Shown: positions 1-7,952 of the stretch, piece by piece | Layout of the letters: every line of letters begins with the position of its first letter | Numbering within the stretch: the first letter of the stretch is position 1 | DNA from: an uncultured Blautia sp. | GTDB taxonomy: Bacteria > Bacillota_A > Clostridia > Lachnospirales > Lachnospiraceae | Assembly: GCA_905209435.1 (NCBI GenBank) | Contig: CAJLTE010000027.1 | Location: 1-34,312, forward strand | Reading direction: 5' to 3' | DNA: 34,312 nucleotides | The notes under the pieces: model-generated | Told to the model about the DNA's origin: nothing | Seen by the model: the letters and a program-made list of their open reading frames with translations, nothing else | The model's database searches: none | Translations under genes and position numbers: made by a program

Positions 1-7
1 CGGGCAT

Positions 8-77
8 AAAAAAAAGACCTAACTTCCATGTCGCTTGTCAAGTTTATCACACATGACACGTCGAAGTCAAGTCTTTT
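8..77 (-). terminator. Terminator ending the polysaccharide operon
   Basis: Read on the minus strand, a long interrupted stem (AAAAGAC, ACTTC and TGTCA pairing with TGACA/GAAGT/GTCTTTT) is followed by a run of about eight T. It lies roughly 160 bp beyond the SDR stop codon and closes the minus-strand operon. The stem has internal loops, so it is weaker than the other terminators in the window. Confidence 0.6.
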
Positions 78-190
78 CTTATTATTTATACTTATATTTT
101 ATCGTGATTGTTACTGTTCACACGCCACTGTACCGCAAAGGTGTTTTGGCATGAATATGCCACTTTGTACCCGGCAGCCGCATTTTCAAG

Positions 191-236
191 TCAGGCAGAT
201 ATTCGCAATTGAAGCAGGAACTTACCTGATTCAGTT
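191..236 (+). repeat. Dispersed hairpin repeat, copy 1
   Basis: This copy contains TCAGGCAGATATTCGCAAT followed by an imperfect hairpin: TTGAAGCAGG (209-218), loop AACTTA, CCTGATTCAG (225-234). It shares 19 consecutive bases with 29351-29369, and its hairpin is nearly the same as the one at 33709-33735. It runs right up to and overlaps the SDR stop codon (TTA at 235-237, read as TAA on the minus strand). Confidence 0.6.
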
Positions 237-972
237 AAAAATAGTCATACCCTCCATGGATATCCACAATACTTCCGTTCATATAATTGTTTGTCAGAAT
301 ACTGTACGCCATATTCGCCACATCCTCGATTTCTCCGAATCTGTGAAGAGCAATCTTTCGATTGATGCGTTCATAGCTCTCAGGAGTACGATTATTGTGC
401 CACGGTGTCTGGATAAATCCAGGAGCAATAGCATTGACTGTAATTCCTTTTGGCTCAAATTCCTTTACCAGAGATTTTGTAAGGAAATGGATAGCAGCCT
501 TTGTCACACCATATACCAGCGAAGAAGAATATGCCTGCTGCCCTGCATAAGATCCCATGAAAAGAACTCTTCCCCCCTCTGTCATCACCGGCATAAATTC
601 CTTAATCATAAATACCGGAATAGAAAGGTTCGTATTTACAATCTTATTCCATTCCTCAAACGTATAATCCTTAAATTTATCATAGGTGCTGATCCCCGCA
701 TTGCTTATCAGCCAGTCTACATGCCCTGCTGTTTTCTTTACTTCTGCCACAAAGCTCATCATTTCATCATAAGAAGACATATCCGCTTTCAGAATAATCA
801 GCTTCTCCTGATCTTCTGGCTTCAGACTGTCCCAGAATTCGTTTGCCTTGTGGGCATTATGCCCGTAAGTAGCAAAAATAAGATCATCTTTCTCTGAGTT
901 CGCCAGGATTTTCTCCACAATACCGCGGCCGATTCCTGATGTACCGCCTGTGATTACTGTTACTTTACCCAT
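235..972 (-). CDS. SDR-family NAD(P)-dependent oxidoreductase
   Basis: This is a 245-residue classical short-chain dehydrogenase/reductase that reduces a ketone or oxidises an alcohol with NAD(P)H. Visible motifs are the nucleotide-binding TGGTSGIG (8-15), NAG (91-93), N115, catalytic S141 and the YxxxK pair Y154/K158. APGF at 183-186 is also typical. The length is normal for the family. The ATG start follows AGAGGT at a normal distance. It is the last gene of a minus-strand block with an acetolactate-synthase-like ThDP enzyme, two LicD-like proteins and a cytidylyltransferase fusion. Reduction of a sugar- or polyol-type ketone made by the ThDP enzyme is therefore more likely than fatty-acid synthesis, although the fold alone would also fit a FabG-like reductase. 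The substrate is inferred only. The family call is firm. Confidence 0.9.
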   Translation of the reverse strand: MGKVTVITGGTSGIGRGIVEKILANSEKDDLIFATYGHNAHKANEFWDSLKPEDQEKLIILKADMSSYDEMMSFVAEVKKTAGHVDWLISNAGISTYDKFKDYTFEEWNKIVNTNLSIPVFMIKEFMPVMTEGGRVLFMGSYAGQQAYSSSLVYGVTKAAIHFLTKSLVKEFEPKGITVNAIAPGFIQTPWHNNRTPESYERINRKIALHRFGEIEDVANMAYSILTNNYMNGSIVDIHGGYDYF

Positions 973-1080
973 TTTAATTACCTCTGTTATCTTACATACT
1001 TATGCAGAATTCCATCCAAGAAACCAGATCAGACAGATCATGCTCTCTCAGTAAAAATTCATTTCATATATCATCAGACT

Positions 1081-2823
1081 TTACAGCTCCATCAGCCTGT
1101 CATACACTTCCTTCGGCGCATACGGCTGCTGGTTATGAATCGGTTCGCCCAGACAAGTCTTCGGATATGCAAAAGTTCCATGTTCCAACATGACCTCCAG
1201 AAGTTTCGGTCCCTGTCCTTCAAGAAACTGTGGAGCTTCTTCTTTCACAGCATCACAGTTTATTCTCATTGCCGGAATGCCATAAGCTTCTGCCACTGCC
1301 GAGAAGTCACAGGATGCAAAGCCACATCCATCTGTAGTTCCTGCAAAAAGGCAGTCAAAATAGTCCCTCTGAAGATGCCGTATCATACCAAGCGCTTCGT
1401 TATTCATAACCATTATTTTAACAGGCAGATTCTCTCTCTTTACCCATTCCAATTCCTGGATATTCATCTGCAGAGCACCGTCACCGCAGATGCATGCGGT
1501 TGGTTTTCCGGTTGCAAAGTATGCTCCGATAGCTGCAGGAAGTCCATATCCCATAGCGCCGTGGCCACCTGAAAAAAGAAGTTTCTGTCCTTCATGGTTC
1601 TTAAATGACTGATAGCTCCATACCATATGCTGGCCTACATCTACTGCAATGGCGGATGTATCTGTCAGCATATCGCTGAGATCAGCAATCATTCGGTTCG
1701 GATATCTTTCAGGTGTATTATCATCTACTGCCTGAAGGTTCTCTTTAATCTCAGTGCAGACATTCAGCCAGTCACCTGTGACATCTTTCTCCTGGAACGC
1801 TGCCTTTGCAAGACAGTCAATTACTGCACCGGTCTCTGCCTGCAATTTTACTTCATCCTTACCGTTTTCATGAATATTTCGCTGAAGATTATACTGATCA
1901 ATGTCTACGCGAATAATCTTCGCATTTTTTGCAAACTCGTAAACCTTGGTTCCAATCTGTCTGGTACAAAGGGAAATGCCGAAACAGAGAAGCAGGTCAC
2001 TCTTTGCATTGGCGATCATATTTGCATAACGGTGACCATACGCACCGCCAATACAGCCAAAATTAAGCGGATTGTCATACCCCAGCACAGATTTTGCAAG
2101 AACGCTTGTGATAATCGGAATCTGCCTTTTCTGGGCAAAAGAGATTAGTTCCTGTTGTGCCGCATGACTGTCCACTCCATGTCCAAGCATGATCATCGGA
2201 CGCTTTGCATGTTCCAGTGCTTCCAGAATAGTATCTGCTGCCTGACGGACCACAGCCGTATCTGTGTGTTTATCTTCAAAAGTCATATCATAAACCGGAT
2301 TTTCCACTTCGCTTCTCTGGATATTCATAGGCAGATCAATAAGGACCGGCCCTTTACGCCCCGTTGTTGCAATATGATAAGCTTTATTTAATTCCACCAC
2401 AATATCCTCGGGATTACGGATCTGAACCGCATATTTCGTAACCGGTTTTGCCATTGCAACAATATCGGTCTCCTGAAATCCCTGCTGGCGCAGTCCCTCG
2501 ATTCCTGAATACTCATAAGTATTCAGCTGTCCTGTAAGAAAAATCACAGGCAATGAATCATAATAAGCATCAGCTACTCCACTCAGAAGATTTACTGCAC
2601 CCGGTCCGCTGGTGGCATAAGCACATGCACATTCTTCTTTTGCCTGGGCATAACCGCAGGCTGCGAAAGCTGCCCCCTGTTCATTATAGCTGGAATGGTT
2701 CTCGGTCTCCGGGTTTCGCTCAATGGAGTCTACCACATGTGCGATCATCGTTCCCTGATATCCAAAAAAATGGCGGATTCCTTTTTTCTGTAAAAACGCA
2801 ACAATATAATCTGAAAGTTTCAT
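1081..2823 (-). CDS. Thiamine-diphosphate enzyme, acetolactate-synthase-like
   Basis: This 580-residue three-domain ThDP enzyme resembles acetolactate synthase large subunits. The catalytic glutamate that activates the cofactor is in YNEQGAAF (E48). The ThDP/Mg motif begins at GDG (447-449) and ends at NN (474-475), the usual spacing. SGPGAVN (72-78) and the C-terminal GGHGAMGYGLPAA segment are family hallmarks. The start is an ATG behind AGGAGG. No small regulatory subunit and no ilvC/ilvD lie nearby. Instead it sits between LicD-type transferase genes and an SDR gene in a surface-glycan locus, which argues against a branched-chain amino acid role. By analogy with YerE, an ALS-like enzyme that adds a two-carbon unit to a keto-sugar, it may condense an activated acyl unit with an aldehyde or ketone. 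That role is inference. The family assignment is secure. Confidence 0.88.
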   Translation of the reverse strand: MKLSDYIVAFLQKKGIRHFFGYQGTMIAHVVDSIERNPETENHSSYNEQGAAFAACGYAQAKEECACAYATSGPGAVNLLSGVADAYYDSLPVIFLTGQLNTYEYSGIEGLRQQGFQETDIVAMAKPVTKYAVQIRNPEDIVVELNKAYHIATTGRKGPVLIDLPMNIQRSEVENPVYDMTFEDKHTDTAVVRQAADTILEALEHAKRPMIMLGHGVDSHAAQQELISFAQKRQIPIITSVLAKSVLGYDNPLNFGCIGGAYGHRYANMIANAKSDLLLCFGISLCTRQIGTKVYEFAKNAKIIRVDIDQYNLQRNIHENGKDEVKLQAETGAVIDCLAKAAFQEKDVTGDWLNVCTEIKENLQAVDDNTPERYPNRMIADLSDMLTDTSAIAVDVGQHMVWSYQSFKNHEGQKLLFSGGHGAMGYGLPAAIGAYFATGKPTACICGDGALQMNIQELEWVKRENLPVKIMVMNNEALGMIRHLQRDYFDCLFAGTTDGCGFASCDFSAVAEAYGIPAMRINCDAVKEEAPQFLEGQGPKLLEVMLEHGTFAYPKTCLGEPIHNQQPYAPKEVYDRLMEL

Positions 2824-2834
2824 TTTTCCTCCTG

Positions 2835-3995
2835 TCAGATCAGCATACCGATCTTCCCTCTCTGTACTGTCTTACCTGTTTTCTCCAGTACGTCTATATA
2901 TATATCAAGAATCTCCTCATCTTCTGCAAAGAGTTCATTTTTCTGCAAACTCTTCTGCATCATCTTAAAGTATGGACGGAAGACTTTTTCGAGTGTCATA
3001 TAATCTTCATTCTTGTAAAGGTTTTTGATATAATCTTTCTTTTTCTCGTAATCAACACCCATATTCAACCGCTCACCGCAGAATTCCACATAGTTCCAGC
3101 ATTCATTAAAATAGTCCTTATGTCTTCTGCTTCTTGCAATTTTACGTGCATTGCGCATACGTTCTTTGCTGTATTTTTCGAAATCTCCTGCTTCTTTCCA
3201 GAACTGCGTATAACTTACTCTGGCGCTGACTGCCAGCGCAGACGGAATCACATACCGCGGAGTTACGACATTCTTATAATTATTACCATAACTTATTGTC
3301 AAATATTCTGTAGTCTTTGCCGGAACCTGAAGTTCCACGCCTTCCAGAACAACACGTTTACTTTTGGCAAAAACTTCCACCGGAAAAACGGTCGTCTGCT
3401 TTTTTCTTTTAAGGATATACGTATCTGCCCCCGGCTGCTGATGAAGTCTGACAAACTTATCATACAGACGGCCTGCCTGTCTCTGACGTCCGTTGATCAG
3501 GCACTGCAGCCGCATGAACGTACGATTAATCCTGCTTTTAATATTCCGTTCTGCATAATTAATATGACAGATCTCTGTCCATGCATTTTCAGCTCTGGAA
3601 AATCTGCGGTTTGTATGCGCAGAAGCAACAGGAGTTCTCAACGGCAAAATACTGACTCCCAATCCCGGAAATGCATAGTCTCTGATGTTATCCATATTCA
3701 GACATAAAGTATCTGTATTTGTATATCTAAGATAGAAGCCAGAAAACCATTTGTGGCTCTTCATAGATTCCAACGCCCTTCTCTCTCTGGGATCTTCTTC
3801 CACTGCCTTGCGGAAACGTTCCATATCTGCTGTTTTCATCAAAACAACCCCAAACATGGGATTCTGTGGAAAAGGCTGATTCTCCACTGCACAAAGTGTC
3901 AGCCGTGGAGAGAGAAAATATTCTATTTCATTCTGGCGGCATATTTCATCTATTTCCTGTAATAATGATAATATTACCTTTTGCTTTTTGTTCAA
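2835..3995 (-). CDS. Degenerate LicD-like protein
   Basis: This 386-residue protein opens like its upstream neighbour (LLQEIDEICRQNEIEYFLSP, compared with LFREVDEICREHNLRYVLAG). However, it has lost the glycine-rich GGSLIGALRH segment and the acidic WDDDVD that define active LicD nucleotidyltransferase-fold enzymes. The middle has a basic stretch near 160-215, and the C-terminal third is helical and charged. The start appears to be TTG, preceded by GGAG at 8 bp, with no better ATG. It lies 27 bp after the LicD-TPR gene and 11 bp before the ThDP gene, so it is part of the same operon. It could be a catalytically dead partner or scaffold for the neighbouring LicD, or a diverged transferase. The relationship to LicD rests on the N-terminal similarity visible here. 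Confidence 0.7.
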   Translation of the reverse strand: MNKKQKVILSLLQEIDEICRQNEIEYFLSPRLTLCAVENQPFPQNPMFGVVLMKTADMERFRKAVEEDPRERRALESMKSHKWFSGFYLRYTNTDTLCLNMDNIRDYAFPGLGVSILPLRTPVASAHTNRRFSRAENAWTEICHINYAERNIKSRINRTFMRLQCLINGRQRQAGRLYDKFVRLHQQPGADTYILKRKKQTTVFPVEVFAKSKRVVLEGVELQVPAKTTEYLTISYGNNYKNVVTPRYVIPSALAVSARVSYTQFWKEAGDFEKYSKERMRNARKIARSRRHKDYFNECWNYVEFCGERLNMGVDYEKKKDYIKNLYKNEDYMTLEKVFRPYFKMMQKSLQKNELFAEDEEILDIYIDVLEKTGKTVQRGKIGMLI

Positions 3996-4022
3996 CTCTT
4001 TACTCCATTTCTGTCACATATC

Positions 4023-6308
4023 TCACACCACTGTCCGGACAATTCTCTTAATCTCTTCAATACTGTCATATTTGTCCAGCCAGTTATCCAGCACAACTGT
4101 AATATCAGTCTTCTTTGCAAAACTTTTTGCCTGTGTGCTGCCGTCATTGAGATCATTGATAAAAATACGATACAATTCGGTCTTCACATAAGACGGCATC
4201 TCAGTTTCCAGTGCTTTCTTATAATTAGAAAAAGCCTCTTTGGTCTGTCCCTGTTTCATACGAACATCGCCTACCAGCTTATAAACGCATGCCTTCTCCT
4301 CCTTGCGGAACTGTCTGTTTCGTACCTGCTCTGCCAGCCACTCCAATTCACTTTCTTCACTGGTACAGATGATCTGTGTACGCAGTTTTGCCAGTTCTTT
4401 AGAATATCCCAGTCTTTTCCATGATCTGGTAAGAGCTTTTCTGTAGTATTCTCTTTTCTTTTCCGGCGTCTTCTCCTCACCAAACGGTGTAATCATTGGT
4501 GTCTCGATAACTGCACAGATCTCATCAATTATTTTCTCCAATTCACTCTGGGTATGTGCACAGGCTACTTTTGTCAGATAAAAAGCTCCCTGAATATCAT
4601 CATCGTCCGGAATCAGCCTGCTCCACAATTCCATCAGCGAAAGAGCTTCTCTCTTTCCCCCGTTTGCCAGATATTGTTCGCAGCTTCTGAGAATTTCTGG
4701 TTTATAGCCCTTGAAAAATCTATCCATCTCCAGCCAGATGACGCCATTAGTAGTTTTATCTTTTACCTGAAGATAAATTTCTGCTGCTTTCTGCGCCTCT
4801 CCGTTCATCCAGAGAATATCCGCCTTATATTTAAGGAAATATCCATCCTCAGGAAAAAGTTTAAGTGCTTTTTCCAGAAAATGCTCTGCCTCTATACGAT
4901 TCTCACCGGCCTTCTCCATAAGTAAACGACACTTGAATTTCATAAATCCCGGATGATCAGGATACTGTTTCAAAAGATTCTCAATAATCTGCTCTGTCTC
5001 TGCTATACGATGAAACTCATAATGATCTGCCGCCTTTCTGAACAATTCAATGTCCTCTTTCAGCTTCTCCATCTCATGAGAGAGATGATCCAGATTCTGA
5101 CGGATCTGCAGCATACGGTATGCCTTTGACACACGTTCTGTATAAAAAAGTGTCAGCATTGCCGCATAAAATATTTCATCCGGAATCTCCACAAGGATCG
5201 GATGATAAAATGCGTAAATATTTGTATAATCTTCTCTTCCTATAAAATCAGCACTCAGCTGGTTCTTATAATAAGAGCCAAACAGTGCGCTCAGTTTATG
5301 GAAAGATCTGTTTTCAATCAATTCCCGGATCTTTATTCCTGATTCGTTAATTGCTCCCTGCAGATCCAGTGCTACTGTCCGGGCTTTCAGCGCAAGTCCC
5401 TCCTGGCGAACTTTGTGACTCTTTTTTGCAATCCACATATTGTAAAACTTGCGGAATACAGAATCCCGGCGAAGCTTGCCTTTTCTGAGCTTCGGCATAT
5501 ATTCTTCACGCAGTTCCTGATAAGGAAGCCCATCCACACAGACAGCTACATGCCCCTCTCTGCTGTGATGCGGCGGCATATAGGACCACTCATCTCCATA
5601 GTGCCAGATCAGATAATCACTACATTTATTTGGGATCATTGCTTTCTGTCCTTCAAAGATGCCCTCCTTGACAGGAAACATCATATCCTTATCAAAAAGA
5701 AACGGACAGCCGCCCCAACGCATGGCATAGCGATCACATTCCTCCTCATTGTAGGAAAACATGATCTTTTCAAGCTTTTCCAGTGTTCTTTTTTTGCCAA
5801 GAAAAATATAAGAAAGAAGATACTTCAGATACATGGATGCAGGTATCTCCCAGCGGTCACTGTAGCCTACAGAAATGTTGATCAGATCCGAATAGATCAT
5901 CATATGTGTTCTGTATTTCTCGTATTCTCTGTCATCTGCCGGAATAGGATCCAATGTAAGAATGTCTATGATCTCTCCACCGCAGTCTTTACCAATAATC
6001 TGACTCTTATGAATGGCGCAGGTATTAGTAGATGCATAGCGTGGAAATGAATTTGTATAATTTCGCTCCACCTCCGAACACTGTATCTCTCTGTTGGGTG
6101 GAAGTTCCGTTTTGCAAATCTCAACAAATTTCTCCCAGTCCGAACGTGGCATATAAAGATCCACATCATCATCCCAGGGAACAAATCCCTCATGTCTGAG
6201 GGCTCCGATAAGGGAACCGCCTGCCAGCACATATCTGAGATTATGTTCTCTGCAGATTTCATCAACCTCCCTGAAAAGCTTCAGTAGGTATTCCTGTTTT
6301 TCCGTCAT
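4023..6308 (-). CDS. LicD-family phosphotransferase with C-terminal TPR-like region
   Basis: This is a 761-residue protein. The N-terminal domain (about 1-270) carries the LicD signature: GGSLIGALRHEGF (30-42) followed by PWDDDVD (44-50), whose aspartates bind metal. LicD proteins transfer phosphocholine or polyol-phosphate groups from CDP donors to surface glycans or teichoic acids. From about residue 330 to the end the protein is helical with TPR-like pairs, for example KLFPEDGYFLKYKADILWMN and ACVYKLVGDVRMKQGQTKEA. Most LicD proteins are 250-350 residues long, so the extension is large. The start is an ATG after AAAGGA, 3 bp from the stop of the cytidylyltransferase gene, so the two are tightly coupled. 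The CDP-activated donor probably comes from that neighbour. The acceptor glycan is unknown. Confidence 0.88.
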   Translation of the reverse strand: MTEKQEYLLKLFREVDEICREHNLRYVLAGGSLIGALRHEGFVPWDDDVDLYMPRSDWEKFVEICKTELPPNREIQCSEVERNYTNSFPRYASTNTCAIHKSQIIGKDCGGEIIDILTLDPIPADDREYEKYRTHMMIYSDLINISVGYSDRWEIPASMYLKYLLSYIFLGKKRTLEKLEKIMFSYNEEECDRYAMRWGGCPFLFDKDMMFPVKEGIFEGQKAMIPNKCSDYLIWHYGDEWSYMPPHHSREGHVAVCVDGLPYQELREEYMPKLRKGKLRRDSVFRKFYNMWIAKKSHKVRQEGLALKARTVALDLQGAINESGIKIRELIENRSFHKLSALFGSYYKNQLSADFIGREDYTNIYAFYHPILVEIPDEIFYAAMLTLFYTERVSKAYRMLQIRQNLDHLSHEMEKLKEDIELFRKAADHYEFHRIAETEQIIENLLKQYPDHPGFMKFKCRLLMEKAGENRIEAEHFLEKALKLFPEDGYFLKYKADILWMNGEAQKAAEIYLQVKDKTTNGVIWLEMDRFFKGYKPEILRSCEQYLANGGKREALSLMELWSRLIPDDDDIQGAFYLTKVACAHTQSELEKIIDEICAVIETPMITPFGEEKTPEKKREYYRKALTRSWKRLGYSKELAKLRTQIICTSEESELEWLAEQVRNRQFRKEEKACVYKLVGDVRMKQGQTKEAFSNYKKALETEMPSYVKTELYRIFINDLNDGSTQAKSFAKKTDITVVLDNWLDKYDSIEEIKRIVRTVV

Positions 6309-6311
6309 GAA

Positions 6312-7613
6312 TTATCCTTTCTGATTGATCATTTCCAAAATTTCTATTATTTTAACCGACTCATCATAAAAGAGCCGTGTACATTCTATCCGTTTATCCC
6401 GGATCATTATCATCAGTTCCTGTAACAGATAGCGAAAGCCATTTCCTTCGAAATTAAAACTATATCTCTTCAGAAATTCCTTTCCGGAAATATTGGCTTC
6501 GAAATATCCGGTGTTCCACCAGTCGTTTGGAATAGTGACCCTGCCATTACTTCCAATGATCACAAGTTCATTCTCGATATCTACAGTTGTTCCAATTTCA
6601 ATAGTTGCCAGTGCATTGGCATATTTCATGGAAATCATATCATATACAAACTTGCCGTTCTGATTACGGACTGCATTCGTATTAATATCGTAGCATTTCT
6701 TTCCAAGTAGTTTTAGTACTGCACAGATTGCCGTACAAACGGTTTCATTAAAAGTCTTTCCACCCTCAAAGTCATCCTGAGAGATGGCACATTTCACACT
6801 TACGATATCTCCTACCAGATTGCTGTGTACCAGCCACACCAGCTGATTAAAAGCTCGCAGATATACCAGTGTCATCCGCTCGATCAAAACTACATTGTTC
6901 TCTCTTGCCACCTGGAATAAGTGCCTCAGCCGTTCCGAAGAAAGAGCCATCGGTGAATCACTGATCACATATTTCCCCTGTTTCAGTGCATGCTCAATAT
7001 ATTCTGCGCGTTTATTCAATGATGATTTGATATAAACAATATCTACATCTGACAGAAATTCATCATAATTATTTCCGAAGGAGCCAAGTTCATATCTGTC
7101 ACAGAACTCCTGTGCAAGCTCCTGGTTCTCACTGTATACCCGTTCTACATGAATACCACTGACAAACTTAGACTCCTGAACAAAGTCATTATCCTCAATA
7201 TTATCCGTCACAATACCCATATTAAAAATAACACCTTCGCCGCGGAGCTTTGTACTGGAAATATTTTTAGTCCGTTCCAGATAAACCACATCACAGTAAT
7301 TCTTAAGATAATCAAATTTTCCCCGCCAGTCAGATCCAACTACCAGTACATCAATATCATATTTAATAATATCGCTGACTTTCTGTCCCTGATACTCCTC
7401 AATGATAATCTCATCTGCCAGACCAGTCCGTCTGACGTTCTCAATTCTTTTAATAAGGCTGTCTCTCACATTAAGCTTTCCGCGCTCAATATCAAAGCTC
7501 TCACTTGTGACACCTACGATCAGATAATCCCCAAGCGCTTTCGCCCTTTTGATAATATTGTAGTGGCCCTTATGAAACAGATCAAAAGTGCCATATGTGA
7601 TCACTCTTTTCAT
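6312..7613 (-). CDS. Cytidylyltransferase fused to Gfo/Idh/MocA-like domain
   Basis: Residues 1-130 form a TagD/GCT-type nucleotidyltransferase with GTFDLFHKGH (8-17), whose HxGH element binds the CTP phosphates, and RTKNISSTKLR (114-124), the family's second signature. Residues 130-433 resemble a Gfo/Idh/MocA oxidoreductase (KQGKYVISDSPMA segment, C-terminal beta domain). The Rossmann glycine motif is poor (MGIVTDNIED where GxGxxG is expected), so dinucleotide binding is uncertain. TagD alone is about 130 residues, so this is a true fusion with no frameshift. The enzyme probably makes a CDP-polyol or related CDP donor for the LicD protein just downstream. The ATG start follows AGGGGA. It is the first gene of the five-gene block and has its own promoter at 7758-7786. 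Confidence 0.85.
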   Translation of the reverse strand: MKRVITYGTFDLFHKGHYNIIKRAKALGDYLIVGVTSESFDIERGKLNVRDSLIKRIENVRRTGLADEIIIEEYQGQKVSDIIKYDIDVLVVGSDWRGKFDYLKNYCDVVYLERTKNISSTKLRGEGVIFNMGIVTDNIEDNDFVQESKFVSGIHVERVYSENQELAQEFCDRYELGSFGNNYDEFLSDVDIVYIKSSLNKRAEYIEHALKQGKYVISDSPMALSSERLRHLFQVARENNVVLIERMTLVYLRAFNQLVWLVHSNLVGDIVSVKCAISQDDFEGGKTFNETVCTAICAVLKLLGKKCYDINTNAVRNQNGKFVYDMISMKYANALATIEIGTTVDIENELVIIGSNGRVTIPNDWWNTGYFEANISGKEFLKRYSFNFEGNGFRYLLQELMIMIRDKRIECTRLFYDESVKIIEILEMINQKG

Positions 7614-7757
7614 TCCCCTGTATAACTCCCTTTAAATTATATGTTTCTGCTTCAGACAAATATATTCATCATGCTGCCAACTGTATCAGTATTGTTCACA
7701 GAGTGAACTATTCTCATACATCTGATAAATATCAGTACATAAACTATAGATAGTTCG

Positions 7758-7786
7758 ATTATATCATAATTCCTTTCTTTCGTCAC
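7758..7786 (-). promoter_or_regulatory. Sigma-A-type promoter for the LicD/ThDP block
   Basis: On the minus strand there is GTGACG (7781-7786), a 17-bp spacer and a perfect TATAAT (7758-7763), about 145 bp upstream of the cytidylyltransferase ATG. The -10 box is consensus and the -35 is a 4/6 match. It lies after the acyltransferase terminator, so it would start a separate transcript. Confidence 0.6.
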
Positions 7787-7891
7787 CTGTTCGTTACAAA
7801 AATGTTAAATTCGCGTTAATTTATTGTAGTTTGCAGTCTACTTCCACTCCCTTCAATTTGATTTCCGTCACAGACAACTTCTTAAATATAT

Positions 7892-7939
7892 CAAAAAAGG
7901 ACCCCAAGATACCTGCCATTCATCGTATCTCAGAGTCCT
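7892..7939 (-). terminator. Strong terminator after acyltransferase gene
   Basis: On the minus strand a stem of about 14 bp (GGACTCTGAGATAC pairing with GTATCTTGGGGTCC, with few mismatches) is followed by TTTTTTG. It is 14 bp past the acyltransferase stop codon. Confidence 0.88.
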
Positions 7940-7952
7940 CATATGTATTTTG

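Larger units (their letters stand above)
7614..7952. other. Intergenic region between acyltransferase and cytidylyltransferase genes
   Basis: This 339-bp stretch holds the acyltransferase terminator (7892-7939) and the promoter for the downstream block (7758-7786). The roughly 140-nt leader between that promoter and the ATG is AT-rich and has a GTTCACAGAGTGAAC inverted repeat near 7693-7707. I see no gene in it. Confidence 0.5.

Noticed and set aside
28..897. A 289-residue plus-strand reading frame over the SDR gene
   Set aside because: It is antisense to a gene with full SDR motifs, has no ribosome binding site and has an odd composition rich in His, Cys and Ile.
1081..2823. Calling the ThDP enzyme ilvB
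   Set aside because: No small subunit or other branched-chain genes are nearby, and the context is a surface-glycan locus.
2553..3707. A 384-residue plus-strand reading frame
   Set aside because: It lies antisense across two operon genes, has no recognisable domain and no ribosome binding site.
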